Positions 1 through 7,109 of a stretch of DNA of 19,968 bases are shown piece by piece. Where the stretch lies: positions 1-19,968 of the forward strand of contig JAHHSZ010000025.1 of the NCBI GenBank assembly GCA_020024915.1, given 5' to 3'. The notes under the pieces are model-generated. The model did not search any database and was not told the DNA's origin. It saw only the letters and a program-made list of their open reading frames with translations. Within the stretch, counting starts at the first letter, position 1, and every line of letters starts with the position of its first letter. This DNA comes from Fusobacterium sp. GTDB taxonomy: Bacteria > Fusobacteriota > Fusobacteriia > Fusobacteriales > Fusobacteriaceae. The position numbers and the translations under genes are program-made.

Positions 1-2
1 AA

Positions 3-41
3 AAAAGGAGAGCGATTAGAAGTATAGAATTAGATGAATAA
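3..41 (+). CDS. Possible C-terminal end of a convergent gene (partial)
   Basis: The third forward frame is open from the window edge and ends in TAA at 39-41, directly against the hairpin that terminates the rnf operon. The 12 visible residues (KRRAIRSIELDE) could be the tail of a plus-strand gene converging on rnfB. The first forward frame also stays open until a TAG at 25-27, so the frame is not certain. No function can be read from so short a piece; the placement against the terminator is the only argument. Confidence 0.3.
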   Translation, partial: KRRAIRSIELDE

Positions 42-81
42 AATTACAAAAGGTGCCCTAAATAGAGCACCTTTTGTAATT
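42..81 (-). terminator. Rho-independent terminator of the rnf operon
   Basis: A perfect 15-bp inverted repeat (42-56 with 67-81) encloses a 10-base loop and contains the GC-rich core GGTGC/GCACC. It starts 12 bases beyond the rnfB stop codon. On the minus strand it is followed by TTTTATT, giving the U-run expected for intrinsic termination. The plus-strand exit side is less T-rich, but the hairpin abuts a possible convergent stop codon at 39-41, so it may serve both directions. Confidence 0.9.
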
Positions 82-92
82 ACTTAATCAAT

Positions 93-1094
93 TTATTTTA
101 ATGTATCAACAACATTCATTTTTATAGCTTTGAACTTACAAGTATCAAAACATATTCCACAACCAACACATTTTTCAGTGATTACATGGTGTTTCTCTTT
201 CACAGCTCCTTCGATAGCTCCAACAGGACACTTTCTAGCACAAGCTGTACATCCTTTACAGTTGTCTTCTATAATTTCAGCTTTTTTAATCTCTTTAATA
301 TCGCTTACAATAGCCTTAGTAGGACACTTAGTAGCACATATTCCACAAGAGATACATTTAGCTGGATCTATCTTAGCAAGGTTGTTTTCAACTGTGATAG
401 CTCCAACAGGACAGTTCTTAGCACATATTCCACAACCAATACAAGCTACAGAACAAGCTTTCTTAGCATTAACACCTTTTTCTTTAGAAGAACAAGTAAC
501 AGTAACTTTTTTGTTTTGTGGTAACATAGCTATTACCTTCTTAGGACAAGCTTTTTGACAAAGACCACAAGAGATACACTTATCTTCATCAACTTCAGCT
601 ATTCCATTAGCATTAACTTTAATAGCTCCAACAGGACAAACTTTCTCACAATCTCCATGACCTAAACATGAGTAAACACAAGACTTGTCTCCACCAGCAT
701 AAAGCATCATAGCAGCACAAGTTTGAAGTTCTCCATCAAAATCATATATTTTAGAAGTCTTAGTGTTGTCACCTTGACATAAAACTCTAGCTACAACTTT
801 TTCACCAGAAACATCTACAGATGCTCCCATAATCTCTCCAATTTTTCCTGCTACAGCAGCTCCACCAGGTGCACATAATGACATAGGTGCTCCCTCTTCA
901 ACTATTGCAGCTGCATATCCAGAACATCCTGGATATCCACATCCTCCACAGTTTGCTCCAGGAAGAATTCCACTAATCGCTTCTATTTTAGGATCTACTT
1001 GAACTTCGAATTTAATTGAAGCAAAAGCTAGGAAAAGTCCCATTGCAAGTCCTGTTAACCCCAGCACAATTGCTGGTATTAATATCGCTTCCAT
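93..1094 (-). CDS. rnfB: Rnf complex subunit RnfB (polyferredoxin, electron entry subunit)
   Basis: RnfB takes electrons from reduced ferredoxin and feeds them into the membrane Rnf complex (ferredoxin:NAD+ oxidoreductase). One N-terminal membrane helix (about residues 5-26) anchors the protein. An Fes-type four-cysteine motif follows (C49, C52, C57, C74). Six ferredoxin-type motifs come next: 139-153 (wider CX3CX5CX3C spacing), 173-183, 218-228, 247-257, 279-289 and 309-319. That is capacity for up to seven [4Fe-4S] clusters in 333 residues, the long anaerobe type rather than the short proteobacterial RsxB. The last motif ends CK rather than CP. The start is the ATG at 1094; an in-frame TTG four codons upstream overlaps the Shine-Dalgarno sequence itself. 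It is the last gene of the operon, 18 bases after rnfA. Confidence 0.97.
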   Translation of the reverse strand: MEAILIPAIVLGLTGLAMGLFLAFASIKFEVQVDPKIEAISGILPGANCGGCGYPGCSGYAAAIVEEGAPMSLCAPGGAAVAGKIGEIMGASVDVSGEKVVARVLCQGDNTKTSKIYDFDGELQTCAAMMLYAGGDKSCVYSCLGHGDCEKVCPVGAIKVNANGIAEVDEDKCISCGLCQKACPKKVIAMLPQNKKVTVTCSSKEKGVNAKKACSVACIGCGICAKNCPVGAITVENNLAKIDPAKCISCGICATKCPTKAIVSDIKEIKKAEIIEDNCKGCTACARKCPVGAIEGAVKEKHHVITEKCVGCGICFDTCKFKAIKMNVVDTLK

Positions 1095-1099
1095 ATTTA

Positions 1100-1104
1100 C
1101 CTCC
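1100..1104 (-). promoter_or_regulatory. Ribosome binding site that fixes the rnfB start
   Basis: GGAGG stands five bases before the ATG at 1094. The longer in-frame TTG start would place this site inside its own first codons, so the ATG is preferred. Confidence 0.8.
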
Positions 1105-1112
1105 AATAATTA

Positions 1113-1697
1113 TTAAATTTTCATACCACTGAATCCCATAAATGCCATTGCAAGTAAACCTGCACAGATGAAGGCAATTGGAATTCCTTTAAATGGTGCT
1201 GGGATAGCAGAATACTCTATTCTTTCTCTTATACCAGCAAGTAGAACCAATGCAAGTGAGAATCCTACTGCAACTGCGAAACCATTTACAAGAGTTTCAA
1301 TAAAGTTGTATTCAGATTGAATATTGATGATTGCAACCCCTAGTACAGCACAGTTTGTAGTTATAAGAGGTAGGAAAACTCCCAACGCTTTATAAAGTGA
1401 TGGTGATGTTTTAGCAATAGCCATCTCAACGAATTGAACTAATGCTGCAATTATTAGAATAAAAGCAATAGTTTGTAGATATTCCAATCCAAAAGGAGCT
1501 AATATAAAATGATAAACAAGCCAAGTTACTGCAGATGCAATAGTTATAACGAATGTAACAGCCATTCCCATTCCTAAAGAGGCATCAACTTTCTTAGAAA
1601 CTCCCATAAATGGACAACATCCTAGGAACTTAGCAAAAATAACGTTATTTATAAAAATTGAACCAATAATGATACTAAATAAACTACCAAAACTCAC
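1113..1697 (-). CDS. rnfA: Rnf complex integral membrane subunit RnfA
   Basis: RnfA pairs with RnfE as two related six-helix membrane proteins of opposite orientation, forming the core of the Rnf ion pump. The 194-residue length and alternating hydrophobic segments fit the family. The conserved FLGCCPFMG segment (C27, C28) and TTNCAVLG (C116) carry the cysteines that, by homology to RnfA/RnfE and NqrE/NqrD, hold an iron-sulfur cluster inside the membrane between the two subunits. The start codon is GTG at 1697, preceded by AAGGAGG at 1705-1711, which overlaps the end of rnfE. Only two bases separate it from the rnfE stop, so translation is probably coupled. Confidence 0.97.
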   Translation of the reverse strand: MSFGSLFSIIIGSIFINNVIFAKFLGCCPFMGVSKKVDASLGMGMAVTFVITIASAVTWLVYHFILAPFGLEYLQTIAFILIIAALVQFVEMAIAKTSPSLYKALGVFLPLITTNCAVLGVAIINIQSEYNFIETLVNGFAVAVGFSLALVLLAGIRERIEYSAIPAPFKGIPIAFICAGLLAMAFMGFSGMKI

Positions 1698-1699
1698 GA

Positions 1700-2308
1700 T
1701 TATCCCTCCTTACTCTTTTTCATATCAAGATAGTTAAGGAAAGCTTTGATAAAAGCAATTGTAATAAATGCTCCAGGAGCTAATATGAATATAAGAGCTG
1801 GTGAATATGATTCAGGTGTAACTCTTAATCCAAATATAGTTCCGTTTCCTAAAACCTCTCTAACTACTCCTAAAACTGTCAGTGCAAGAGTAAATCCAAG
1901 TCCTGATCCAATACCATCTAAGAAAGATGCGAATACTCCATTTTTAGATGCAAAACTTTCAGCTCTTCCAAGTACAATACAGTTAACAACAATAAGAGGA
2001 ATAAATAGTCCTAGTACCTTATATAAATCAGGAGTATATGCTTCCATCACCATTTGTACTATAGTAACTAGAGAAGCAATAATCATAATATATGCTGGTA
2101 TTCTAACTTGTGAAGGAATTACGCTCTTAAGAGCAGAAATAATCAAGTTAGAACAAGCAAGAACTGCAATAACAGCTAATCCCATAGATAGACCATTCAT
2201 TGCTGAGCTTGTAACTCCAAGCGTTGGACATAGTCCTAAGAATAGTACAAATATAGGGTTTTCTTTAAAAATTCCTGATAATATTATTTTTCCATAATTA
2301 TTTTTCAT
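1700..2308 (-). CDS. rnfE: Rnf complex integral membrane subunit RnfE
   Basis: This is the partner of RnfA in the membrane core. It is 202 residues with about six transmembrane segments. The paired conserved cysteines lie in FLGLCPTLGV (C27) and VVNCIVLG (C110), matching those of RnfA and expected to share the intramembrane cluster. The lysine-rich C-terminus (MKKSKEG) fits a cytoplasmic tail. The ATG overlaps the rnfG stop in a TAATG junction, with a GGGGTGAG ribosome site inside the end of rnfG, so the two genes are translationally linked. NqrD of the Na+-translocating NADH:quinone reductase is the nearest alternative, but the neighbouring rnfB and rnfC rule it out. Confidence 0.96.
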   Translation of the reverse strand: MKNNYGKIILSGIFKENPIFVLFLGLCPTLGVTSSAMNGLSMGLAVIAVLACSNLIISALKSVIPSQVRIPAYIMIIASLVTIVQMVMEAYTPDLYKVLGLFIPLIVVNCIVLGRAESFASKNGVFASFLDGIGSGLGFTLALTVLGVVREVLGNGTIFGLRVTPESYSPALIFILAPGAFITIAFIKAFLNYLDMKKSKEG

Positions 2309-2841
2309 TATTTGCTCACCCCAGTTTCATAAGCTTTTAGAGCTCTCATAAGTCCTGTATAAACAGCATTAGGAGATATTGTAGCTCCAGCAAAGGCATC
2401 AACAGATTTGTTAAATTCATAAGAAGAATTTTTTCCAATCCAGTGATCTTGCCACTCTGTTCCAGCTATTTTAGCTCCTAGTCCTGGAGTTTCAGCTTGG
2501 TTAATAACTCTTACTCCAGCAATTGTACCATCCAAGTTAATTCCAAGAGTAAATGTGATATTTCCTGCATATCCAGGTTGAGCAACTGTTACAACGTATC
2601 CAACTTTGTTTCCATTAGCATCATATCCAGGAATAAAAGATAATCCTTCCACACTAATTGCTTCATTAGCTTTAAACTCATTAGCTAAAGGTAAAACTTG
2701 TTTTTTAGCTTCATTTTGAGCTTTTTCATTGTTTTGAGCAATAACAGTTTTTGTAAAGTCATTAACTAATCCTAAGATTCCTGCTGAGACTGCAGCTATA
2801 ACTAATAGAACTAGTCCATAATGTACAAATCTATTTTTCAT
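2308..2841 (-). CDS. rnfG: Rnf complex FMN-binding subunit RnfG
   Basis: RnfG carries a covalently bound FMN and passes electrons on the outer face of the membrane. One N-terminal membrane helix (about residues 8-26) is followed by an extracytoplasmic domain. The flavin attachment motif appears as AGATISPNAV, with Thr154 as the expected phosphoester-linked residue. The family motif TPGLGAKI is at 118-125. At 177 residues it is a normal length for the family. The ATG lies inside the end of rnfD (11-base overlap), with GAGGTG upstream as ribosome site, and the stop is shared with the rnfE start. Confidence 0.96.
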   Translation of the reverse strand: MKNRFVHYGLVLLVIAAVSAGILGLVNDFTKTVIAQNNEKAQNEAKKQVLPLANEFKANEAISVEGLSFIPGYDANGNKVGYVVTVAQPGYAGNITFTLGINLDGTIAGVRVINQAETPGLGAKIAGTEWQDHWIGKNSSYEFNKSVDAFAGATISPNAVYTGLMRALKAYETGVSK

Positions 2842-3775
2842 TAGCTTTCACCTCACCAAATTTTTTAGGTTTAGTATATCTATTGATTAGAGGTACAACT
2901 CCATTCATAATTAATATAGAGTATGCAACTCCTTCAGGATATCCACCTTTCATTCTTATAGTAGAGATTAGAAGTCCTAATAGTAAAGCATAGATTACCT
3001 TACCTTTGTTAGTGTAAGGACTTGTAACCATATCAGTAGCCATATAGAAAGCTCCTAAAAAAAGTCCTCCAGATAGGATATGCATTACAGGATCTCCACC
3101 CATAGCCCAAGTTAGTATAAATACAGTTCCAATTATAATTGTAGGAACTTTCCAATCAATTTGCTTTTTATAGATTAGGTATATTCCACCTATTAATAAT
3201 GCAAGTGCTGAAGTTTCTCCTAAACATCCACCCATTCTTCCGATGAAAGCTTGTAAATATTGGTTTCCACCTTCTAACAGAGCAGAATCAAAGTTAATAC
3301 CTCTCTTCATAGCATCAAGAACTGTTGCTCCAGCTTTTCCATCATAAGCAAATGTAGTGATAGCCACTGGCCAAGATGCTTGAATGAAAGCTCTTCCTAC
3401 CAAAGCAGGGTTGAATACATTGTGTCCAAGCCCTCCAAATACCATTTTACCTAAACCAATTGATACCACACAACCAACAACTACATATTGTAGTGGCATA
3501 ATAACTGGAATTACAAAAGCAAATAATATACCTGTAATAATAGCACTTCCATCAAATATAGATGGCTCTTGTCCCATTACTTTTTGACATAAATACTCTG
3601 TAACCATACAAGTAAGTATAGATACAGCAGTTACTATAAATGCTCTTATACCAAATACATAAACAGCAAATAGAAACGCTGGTATTAATGATATAATTAC
3701 ATCATACATTACTTTTTCAACTGTTTCTGATGTTCTTATATGAGGCGATGGCCCCATCTTTAAAATATTAGTCAC
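2831..3775 (-). CDS. rnfD: Rnf complex membrane subunit RnfD
   Basis: RnfD is the large polytopic membrane subunit (314 residues, about ten hydrophobic segments). It belongs to the NqrB/RnfD family and binds a covalent FMN. The family signatures are visible: SPHIRT near the N-terminus (10-15), the GLGHNVFNPALVGRAF region (115-130), and the flavin-attachment stretch KAGATVLDA with Thr151 as the probable linkage. Position 148, usually Ser in the SGAT motif of relatives, is Ala here. Translation starts at GTG (3775) with AGGAGG five bases upstream. It lies 43 bases after rnfC and overlaps rnfG by 11 bases. Confidence 0.96.
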   Translation of the reverse strand: MTNILKMGPSPHIRTSETVEKVMYDVIISLIPAFLFAVYVFGIRAFIVTAVSILTCMVTEYLCQKVMGQEPSIFDGSAIITGILFAFVIPVIMPLQYVVVGCVVSIGLGKMVFGGLGHNVFNPALVGRAFIQASWPVAITTFAYDGKAGATVLDAMKRGINFDSALLEGGNQYLQAFIGRMGGCLGETSALALLIGGIYLIYKKQIDWKVPTIIIGTVFILTWAMGGDPVMHILSGGLFLGAFYMATDMVTSPYTNKGKVIYALLLGLLISTIRMKGGYPEGVAYSILIMNGVVPLINRYTKPKKFGEVKANEK

Positions 3776-3780
3776 TTTAC

Positions 3781-3786
3781 CCTCCT
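3781..3786 (-). promoter_or_regulatory. Ribosome binding site supporting the GTG start of rnfD
   Basis: AGGAGG sits five bases before the GTG at 3773-3775. No closer in-frame ATG is consistent with the conserved N-terminus, so the GTG start is well supported. Confidence 0.75.
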
Positions 3787-3818
3787 GTAACTTAATAACA
3801 ATTTAGTTATAATTATTT

Positions 3819-5129
3819 CTATTTTTTCATTGCTCTTAATTTAGATTTTCCTATTTTAATAGCTTCAGTTAATGGTCTATTAGCTGGACAGATGTATGCA
3901 CAAGATCCACACTCAATACAATCCATTAAATTGAATTGTCCAAGTTGTTCCCATTGCTCAAAAGCAGCAAGTCTTGCAAACATAAGAGGCTCTAATCCCA
4001 TAGGACAAGCTTCTACACACTTTCCACATCCAATACAAGATTTAGGTTTGTAAGGATTTGTTTCTTCTTTAGTAAGGGCTAATAGTCCAGAAGTTCCTTT
4101 TATAACAGGGGCGTCTTCAGAGAATTGAGCCATTCCCATCATAGGTCCTCCCATTACAAGCTTATCAACTATCTCTCTATTTACTCCACAATAATCCAAT
4201 AGATAAGAGAATGGTGTTCCAATAGCTATTTTTACGTTTTTAGGTGTAGCAATAGCTTTTCCTGAAACAGTAACAACTTTCTCTATTAATGGAATACCAT
4301 TAACAATTCCATCATATATAGCTGCAGCAGTACCAGTATTTTGAACTACGACTCCAACAGCAGATGGAAGTTTTCCAGATGGAACTTGTCTATCTAGAAC
4401 AGCTTTAATAAGTTGTTTTTCTCCTCCTTGAGGGTATTTTGTTTTTAAAGGTGCTATCTGAATTCCTGTTCCTTCAGCAGCTTTTTTCATAGAAGCAATA
4501 GCTTCAGGTTTATTCTCTTCAATACCTACTATGGCATTATTTATTCCAAGAATTTTCTTTATAATTTGGATACCGTTTATTATTTTTTCTGGGTGCTCAA
4601 GCATAAGTCTGTTATCTGAGTTTAGATAAGGCTCACACTCAGCTCCATTAAGTAATAGAGTATCAATTTTAGCATCAGCTGGTGGATTAAGTTTGATGTG
4701 AGTAGGGAAACTAGCTCCTCCAATACCAACAATCCCTTTTTCCCTAATCATAGCAAGTAAATCTTTTTTATCAGCAGCTTCCCAATTTTCAATTTTAGGT
4801 AATTCCGTCCAAGTATATTGTTCATCATTTTCAATAATGATAGTTTTAATTCTTCCCATTAAAGGGAAAACATGCTCCTCTATCTTCTTGATTGTTCCAC
4901 TTACTGGAGAGTGAATAGGTGATGACATAAAAGCTTGAGAATCAGCTATTTTTTGTCCTTTTAAAACCTTGTCTCCAATAGCTACAGTTGGATCTAATGG
5001 TGATCCAATATGTTGTAATAAAGCTATATACAACATTTTTGGTGCTTTCAGTTCTTCAACAGCCATATTTTCTGTTTGAATTTTATTTTCAGGTGGATGC
5101 ACTCCTCCTCTGAAACCAAAAAATTTCAT
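3819..5129 (-). CDS. rnfC: Rnf complex NADH-binding subunit RnfC
   Basis: RnfC is the peripheral cytoplasmic subunit where NAD+ is reduced (or NADH oxidised). The protein opens with MKFFGFRGGVHPPENK, the family N-terminus. A lipoyl-like region follows (about 40-100), then the FMN/NAD loop GIGGASFPTH (135-144), an SLBB-type stretch, and two [4Fe-4S] motifs (C365, C368, C371, C375 and C404, C407, C410, C414). At 436 residues it matches the short-tailed anaerobe type without the long repetitive C-terminal extension of E. coli RsxC. I chose the ATG at 5129: an upstream in-frame start at 5204 would add 25 non-conserved residues translated from the promoter region, and AAAGGAG lies seven bases before 5129. 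It is the first gene of the rnf operon. Confidence 0.97.
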   Translation of the reverse strand: MKFFGFRGGVHPPENKIQTENMAVEELKAPKMLYIALLQHIGSPLDPTVAIGDKVLKGQKIADSQAFMSSPIHSPVSGTIKKIEEHVFPLMGRIKTIIIENDEQYTWTELPKIENWEAADKKDLLAMIREKGIVGIGGASFPTHIKLNPPADAKIDTLLLNGAECEPYLNSDNRLMLEHPEKIINGIQIIKKILGINNAIVGIEENKPEAIASMKKAAEGTGIQIAPLKTKYPQGGEKQLIKAVLDRQVPSGKLPSAVGVVVQNTGTAAAIYDGIVNGIPLIEKVVTVSGKAIATPKNVKIAIGTPFSYLLDYCGVNREIVDKLVMGGPMMGMAQFSEDAPVIKGTSGLLALTKEETNPYKPKSCIGCGKCVEACPMGLEPLMFARLAAFEQWEQLGQFNLMDCIECGSCAYICPANRPLTEAIKIGKSKLRAMKK

Positions 5130-5136
5130 ACAAAAT

Positions 5137-5143
5137 CTCCTTT
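5137..5143 (-). promoter_or_regulatory. Ribosome binding site that fixes the rnfC start
   Basis: AAAGGAG is seven bases upstream of the ATG at 5129. It rules against the longer reading frame that opens at 5204. Confidence 0.8.
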
Positions 5144-5172
5144 CAACTTTAAAGTTAATTACTACTAAACTA

Positions 5173-5201
5173 AGTTTATCATATTTATTATTATTTAACA
5201 A
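5173..5201 (-). promoter_or_regulatory. Probable sigma-70-type promoter of rnfCDGEAB
   Basis: On the minus strand TTGTTA (5196-5201, -35) is separated by 17 bases from TAAACT (5173-5178, -10). A TG one base before the -10 makes it an extended -10 element. Transcription would start near 5166, leaving a leader of about 37 bases. The -10 is one arm of a TAAACT-T-AGTTTA dyad (5166-5178), a possible operator. This call rests on motif matching in A/T-rich DNA and so is moderate. Confidence 0.55.
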
Positions 5202-5223
5202 CATATTTTCGATATTTTTTTAA

Positions 5224-5784
5224 TCATTTTTTGTTATATTTTTGCATTATTTTTCCTAAATCAATATCTAAAGCTATATCTATGGCACATTGACTAGCAG
5301 TTTCAATCATTAATGTTACCTCTTTTTGTTCACTTTTATCAAACTGTCCTAGTACAAAATCAATAGTATTATCTTTTCCTCTACCTATACCACATTTTAT
5401 ACGTAAAAATTCATCTCCAATATGTGATATAATCGACTTAATACCATTATGTCCACCAGAACTTCCCTTTTCTTTTACTCTCAATTTTCCAACAGGAAGA
5501 TCCATATCATCATAGATAACAATTAACTCTTTTTTTGGATCTATTTTATAAAAATTAATAACTTCTATGATGGAATTTCCACTTAAATTCATAAAAGTTT
5601 GTGGTTTTAAGAATAATATCTTCTCACCATCAACTATTTTTTCACTTAAAAGACCTTGAAATTTTTCTCTTTCATTTGTTATTCCAAGTTCTTTTTGAAG
5701 TTGATTAATTACTTCAAATCCTATATTATGTCTTGTTTTTTCATACTTATTTCCTGGATTTCCAAGCCCAACAATCAGTTTCAT
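5224..5784 (-). CDS. pth: Peptidyl-tRNA hydrolase
   Basis: Pth cleaves the ester bond of peptidyl-tRNAs released from stalled ribosomes, recycling tRNA. The 186-residue protein has the family N-terminus MKLIVGLGNPG and the catalytic set N9, H19, D92 and N113, each one position below the E. coli residues (N10, H20, D93, N114). The motifs LKPQTFMNLSG and SSGGHNGIKSI are also present. The ATG at 5784 is 18 bases beyond the sdaA stop, with AAGGAG about eleven bases upstream, so it is probably co-transcribed with sdaA. No terminator hairpin is seen between pth and rnfC, so some transcripts may read on into the rnf genes. Confidence 0.97.
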   Translation of the reverse strand: MKLIVGLGNPGNKYEKTRHNIGFEVINQLQKELGITNEREKFQGLLSEKIVDGEKILFLKPQTFMNLSGNSIIEVINFYKIDPKKELIVIYDDMDLPVGKLRVKEKGSSGGHNGIKSIISHIGDEFLRIKCGIGRGKDNTIDFVLGQFDKSEQKEVTLMIETASQCAIDIALDIDLGKIMQKYNKK

Positions 5785-5802
5785 TACTCTGTAATCTCCT
5801 TT

Positions 5803-7011
5803 TTAACATTCAGCATTAAATGTAAATTTAGCCAAACCACCCAATGAAGTTTCTCTATATTCCTGTTTTAAATCTTTACCTGTTTCTCCCATAGTTTTAA
5901 CAACTTGATCGAATGTAACCTTATGTTTTCCATCAGTGTATAGACTGTAAGCAGCAGCATCTAAAGCTCTAGCAGAAGCGGCAGCATTTCTCTCTATACA
6001 AGGAACTTGAACATATCCACCTACAGGATCACAAGTCAATCCAAGATGGTGTTCTAAAGCCATCTCTGCAGCATATTCTATCTGAGCTAGAGATCCACCT
6101 AAAAGGAAACAAGCCATAGCAGCAGCCATTGAACAAGCAGAACCTATCTCAGCTTGACAACCACCTTCAGCACCTGATATTGTAGCATTCTCTTTGATTA
6201 AGTTTCCAATAAGACCAGCTACAGCTAAACTTTTTAAGACCTCATCTTCACTTAGATCATATTCCTCTCTCATAGCATATAAAAGTCCTGGGATAACTCC
6301 ACAAGCACCACAAGTAGGAGCAGTAACAACTCTACCACCAGCTCCATTTTCCTCTGAGACAGCAAGTGTGTAGGCAAAAATTCTACCTAAGAACCCACCT
6401 CTACTATGATTATTTCTAGCTTTTCTATAGAAGTTAGAAGCTTTTCTAGGGTATTTTAAACTTCCTGGAAGGATACCAGTTGTAGAGATCCCCTTTTCAA
6501 CTGCAGCTCTCATAGCCTCCCAAATCTCTTTTAGGAATGGAAAAATCTCCTCACCTTCACACTCTACTACATATTCCCAATACTCTTTTTGATTCTCTTC
6601 ACACCACTGTTGAATATCTTTCATAGTATTGAAAGTATACACAGATAGAGCACCTTTTCTCTCTTGATAATGTTCCATTATAGTTCCCCCACCAACAGAG
6701 AATACTAACCACTCATCTATTTGGTTATTATTTTTGTCAAAGGCTTTAAAAAGCATTCCATTAGTATGGTATCTATGAACAACTTCAGGTTTCCAAAGTA
6801 TGTCAGTAGGAATAGGTTTCATAGTCTCAATTATTATCCAATCAGTAAGATGTCCTTTACCAGTAAGAGCTAAAGAACCATATAATTCAACTTCAAATTT
6901 TGTAGCATTTGGATTTTTTGCTTTAAATTTTTTAGCTGCTCTTTCAGGTCCCATAGTATGAGAACTTGAAGGTCCGTTTCCTATTTTAAATAACTCCTTT
7001 AAACTATCCAT
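5803..7011 (-). CDS. sdaA: L-serine dehydratase, iron-sulfur-dependent, single chain
   Basis: The enzyme deaminates L-serine to pyruvate and ammonia using an oxygen-labile [4Fe-4S] cluster. The beta-type domain comes first (GNGPSSSHTMGPERA near residues 12-26) and the alpha domain second (APTCGACGVIPG, GAEGGCQAEIG, LTCDPVGGYVQVPC). Cluster ligands are C285, C327 and C338; the spacings of 42 and 11 match the Legionella pneumophila enzyme. The chain ends in a cysteine (C402), as in that enzyme, where the terminal cysteine enters the active site as the fourth ligand. At 402 residues it is about 50 shorter than the E. coli protein. The start is ATG 7011 with AAGGAGG five bases upstream; an ATG six codons earlier overlaps that site. 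It heads a transcript with pth just below the pheT terminator. I could not pick out a clear promoter in the roughly 40 A/T-rich bases available. Confidence 0.96.
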   Translation of the reverse strand: MDSLKELFKIGNGPSSSHTMGPERAAKKFKAKNPNATKFEVELYGSLALTGKGHLTDWIIIETMKPIPTDILWKPEVVHRYHTNGMLFKAFDKNNNQIDEWLVFSVGGGTIMEHYQERKGALSVYTFNTMKDIQQWCEENQKEYWEYVVECEGEEIFPFLKEIWEAMRAAVEKGISTTGILPGSLKYPRKASNFYRKARNNHSRGGFLGRIFAYTLAVSEENGAGGRVVTAPTCGACGVIPGLLYAMREEYDLSEDEVLKSLAVAGLIGNLIKENATISGAEGGCQAEIGSACSMAAAMACFLLGGSLAQIEYAAEMALEHHLGLTCDPVGGYVQVPCIERNAAASARALDAAAYSLYTDGKHKVTFDQVVKTMGETGKDLKQEYRETSLGGLAKFTFNAEC

Positions 7012-7016
7012 TTTAA

Positions 7017-7023
7017 CCTCCTT
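7017..7023 (-). promoter_or_regulatory. Ribosome binding site that fixes the sdaA start
   Basis: AAGGAGG lies five bases before the ATG at 7011 and lies within the longer frame that opens at 7029. The shorter start also brings the N-terminus into register with the family. Confidence 0.8.
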
Positions 7024-7051
7024 AAACATATAAAATTTTTATTAACTATTT

Positions 7052-7103
7052 AAAAAAAGTGAAGAAAGCTAGAAAAACTCCCTTTTCAAGCTTTTTTCAC
7101 TTT
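7052..7103 (-). terminator. Rho-independent terminator after pheT
   Basis: On the minus strand a 15-bp stem with one A-C mismatch (7056-7070 with 7089-7103) has a further short pairing inside it and is followed by seven T residues (7052-7058). It begins seven bases after the pheT stop codon and separates the gyrA-pheT transcript from sdaA-pth. Confidence 0.88.
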
Positions 7104-7109
7104 GTTAAT

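Noticed and set aside
130..558. Open frames on the plus strand opposite rnfB
   Set aside because: They are the antisense of the cysteine-rich ferredoxin motifs, which yields long open frames by codon composition. No ribosome site or promoter precedes them.
5130..5204. Longer RnfC starting at 5204
   Set aside because: The extra 25 residues are not like the family, are read from promoter-like DNA, and a good ribosome site precedes the ATG at 5129.
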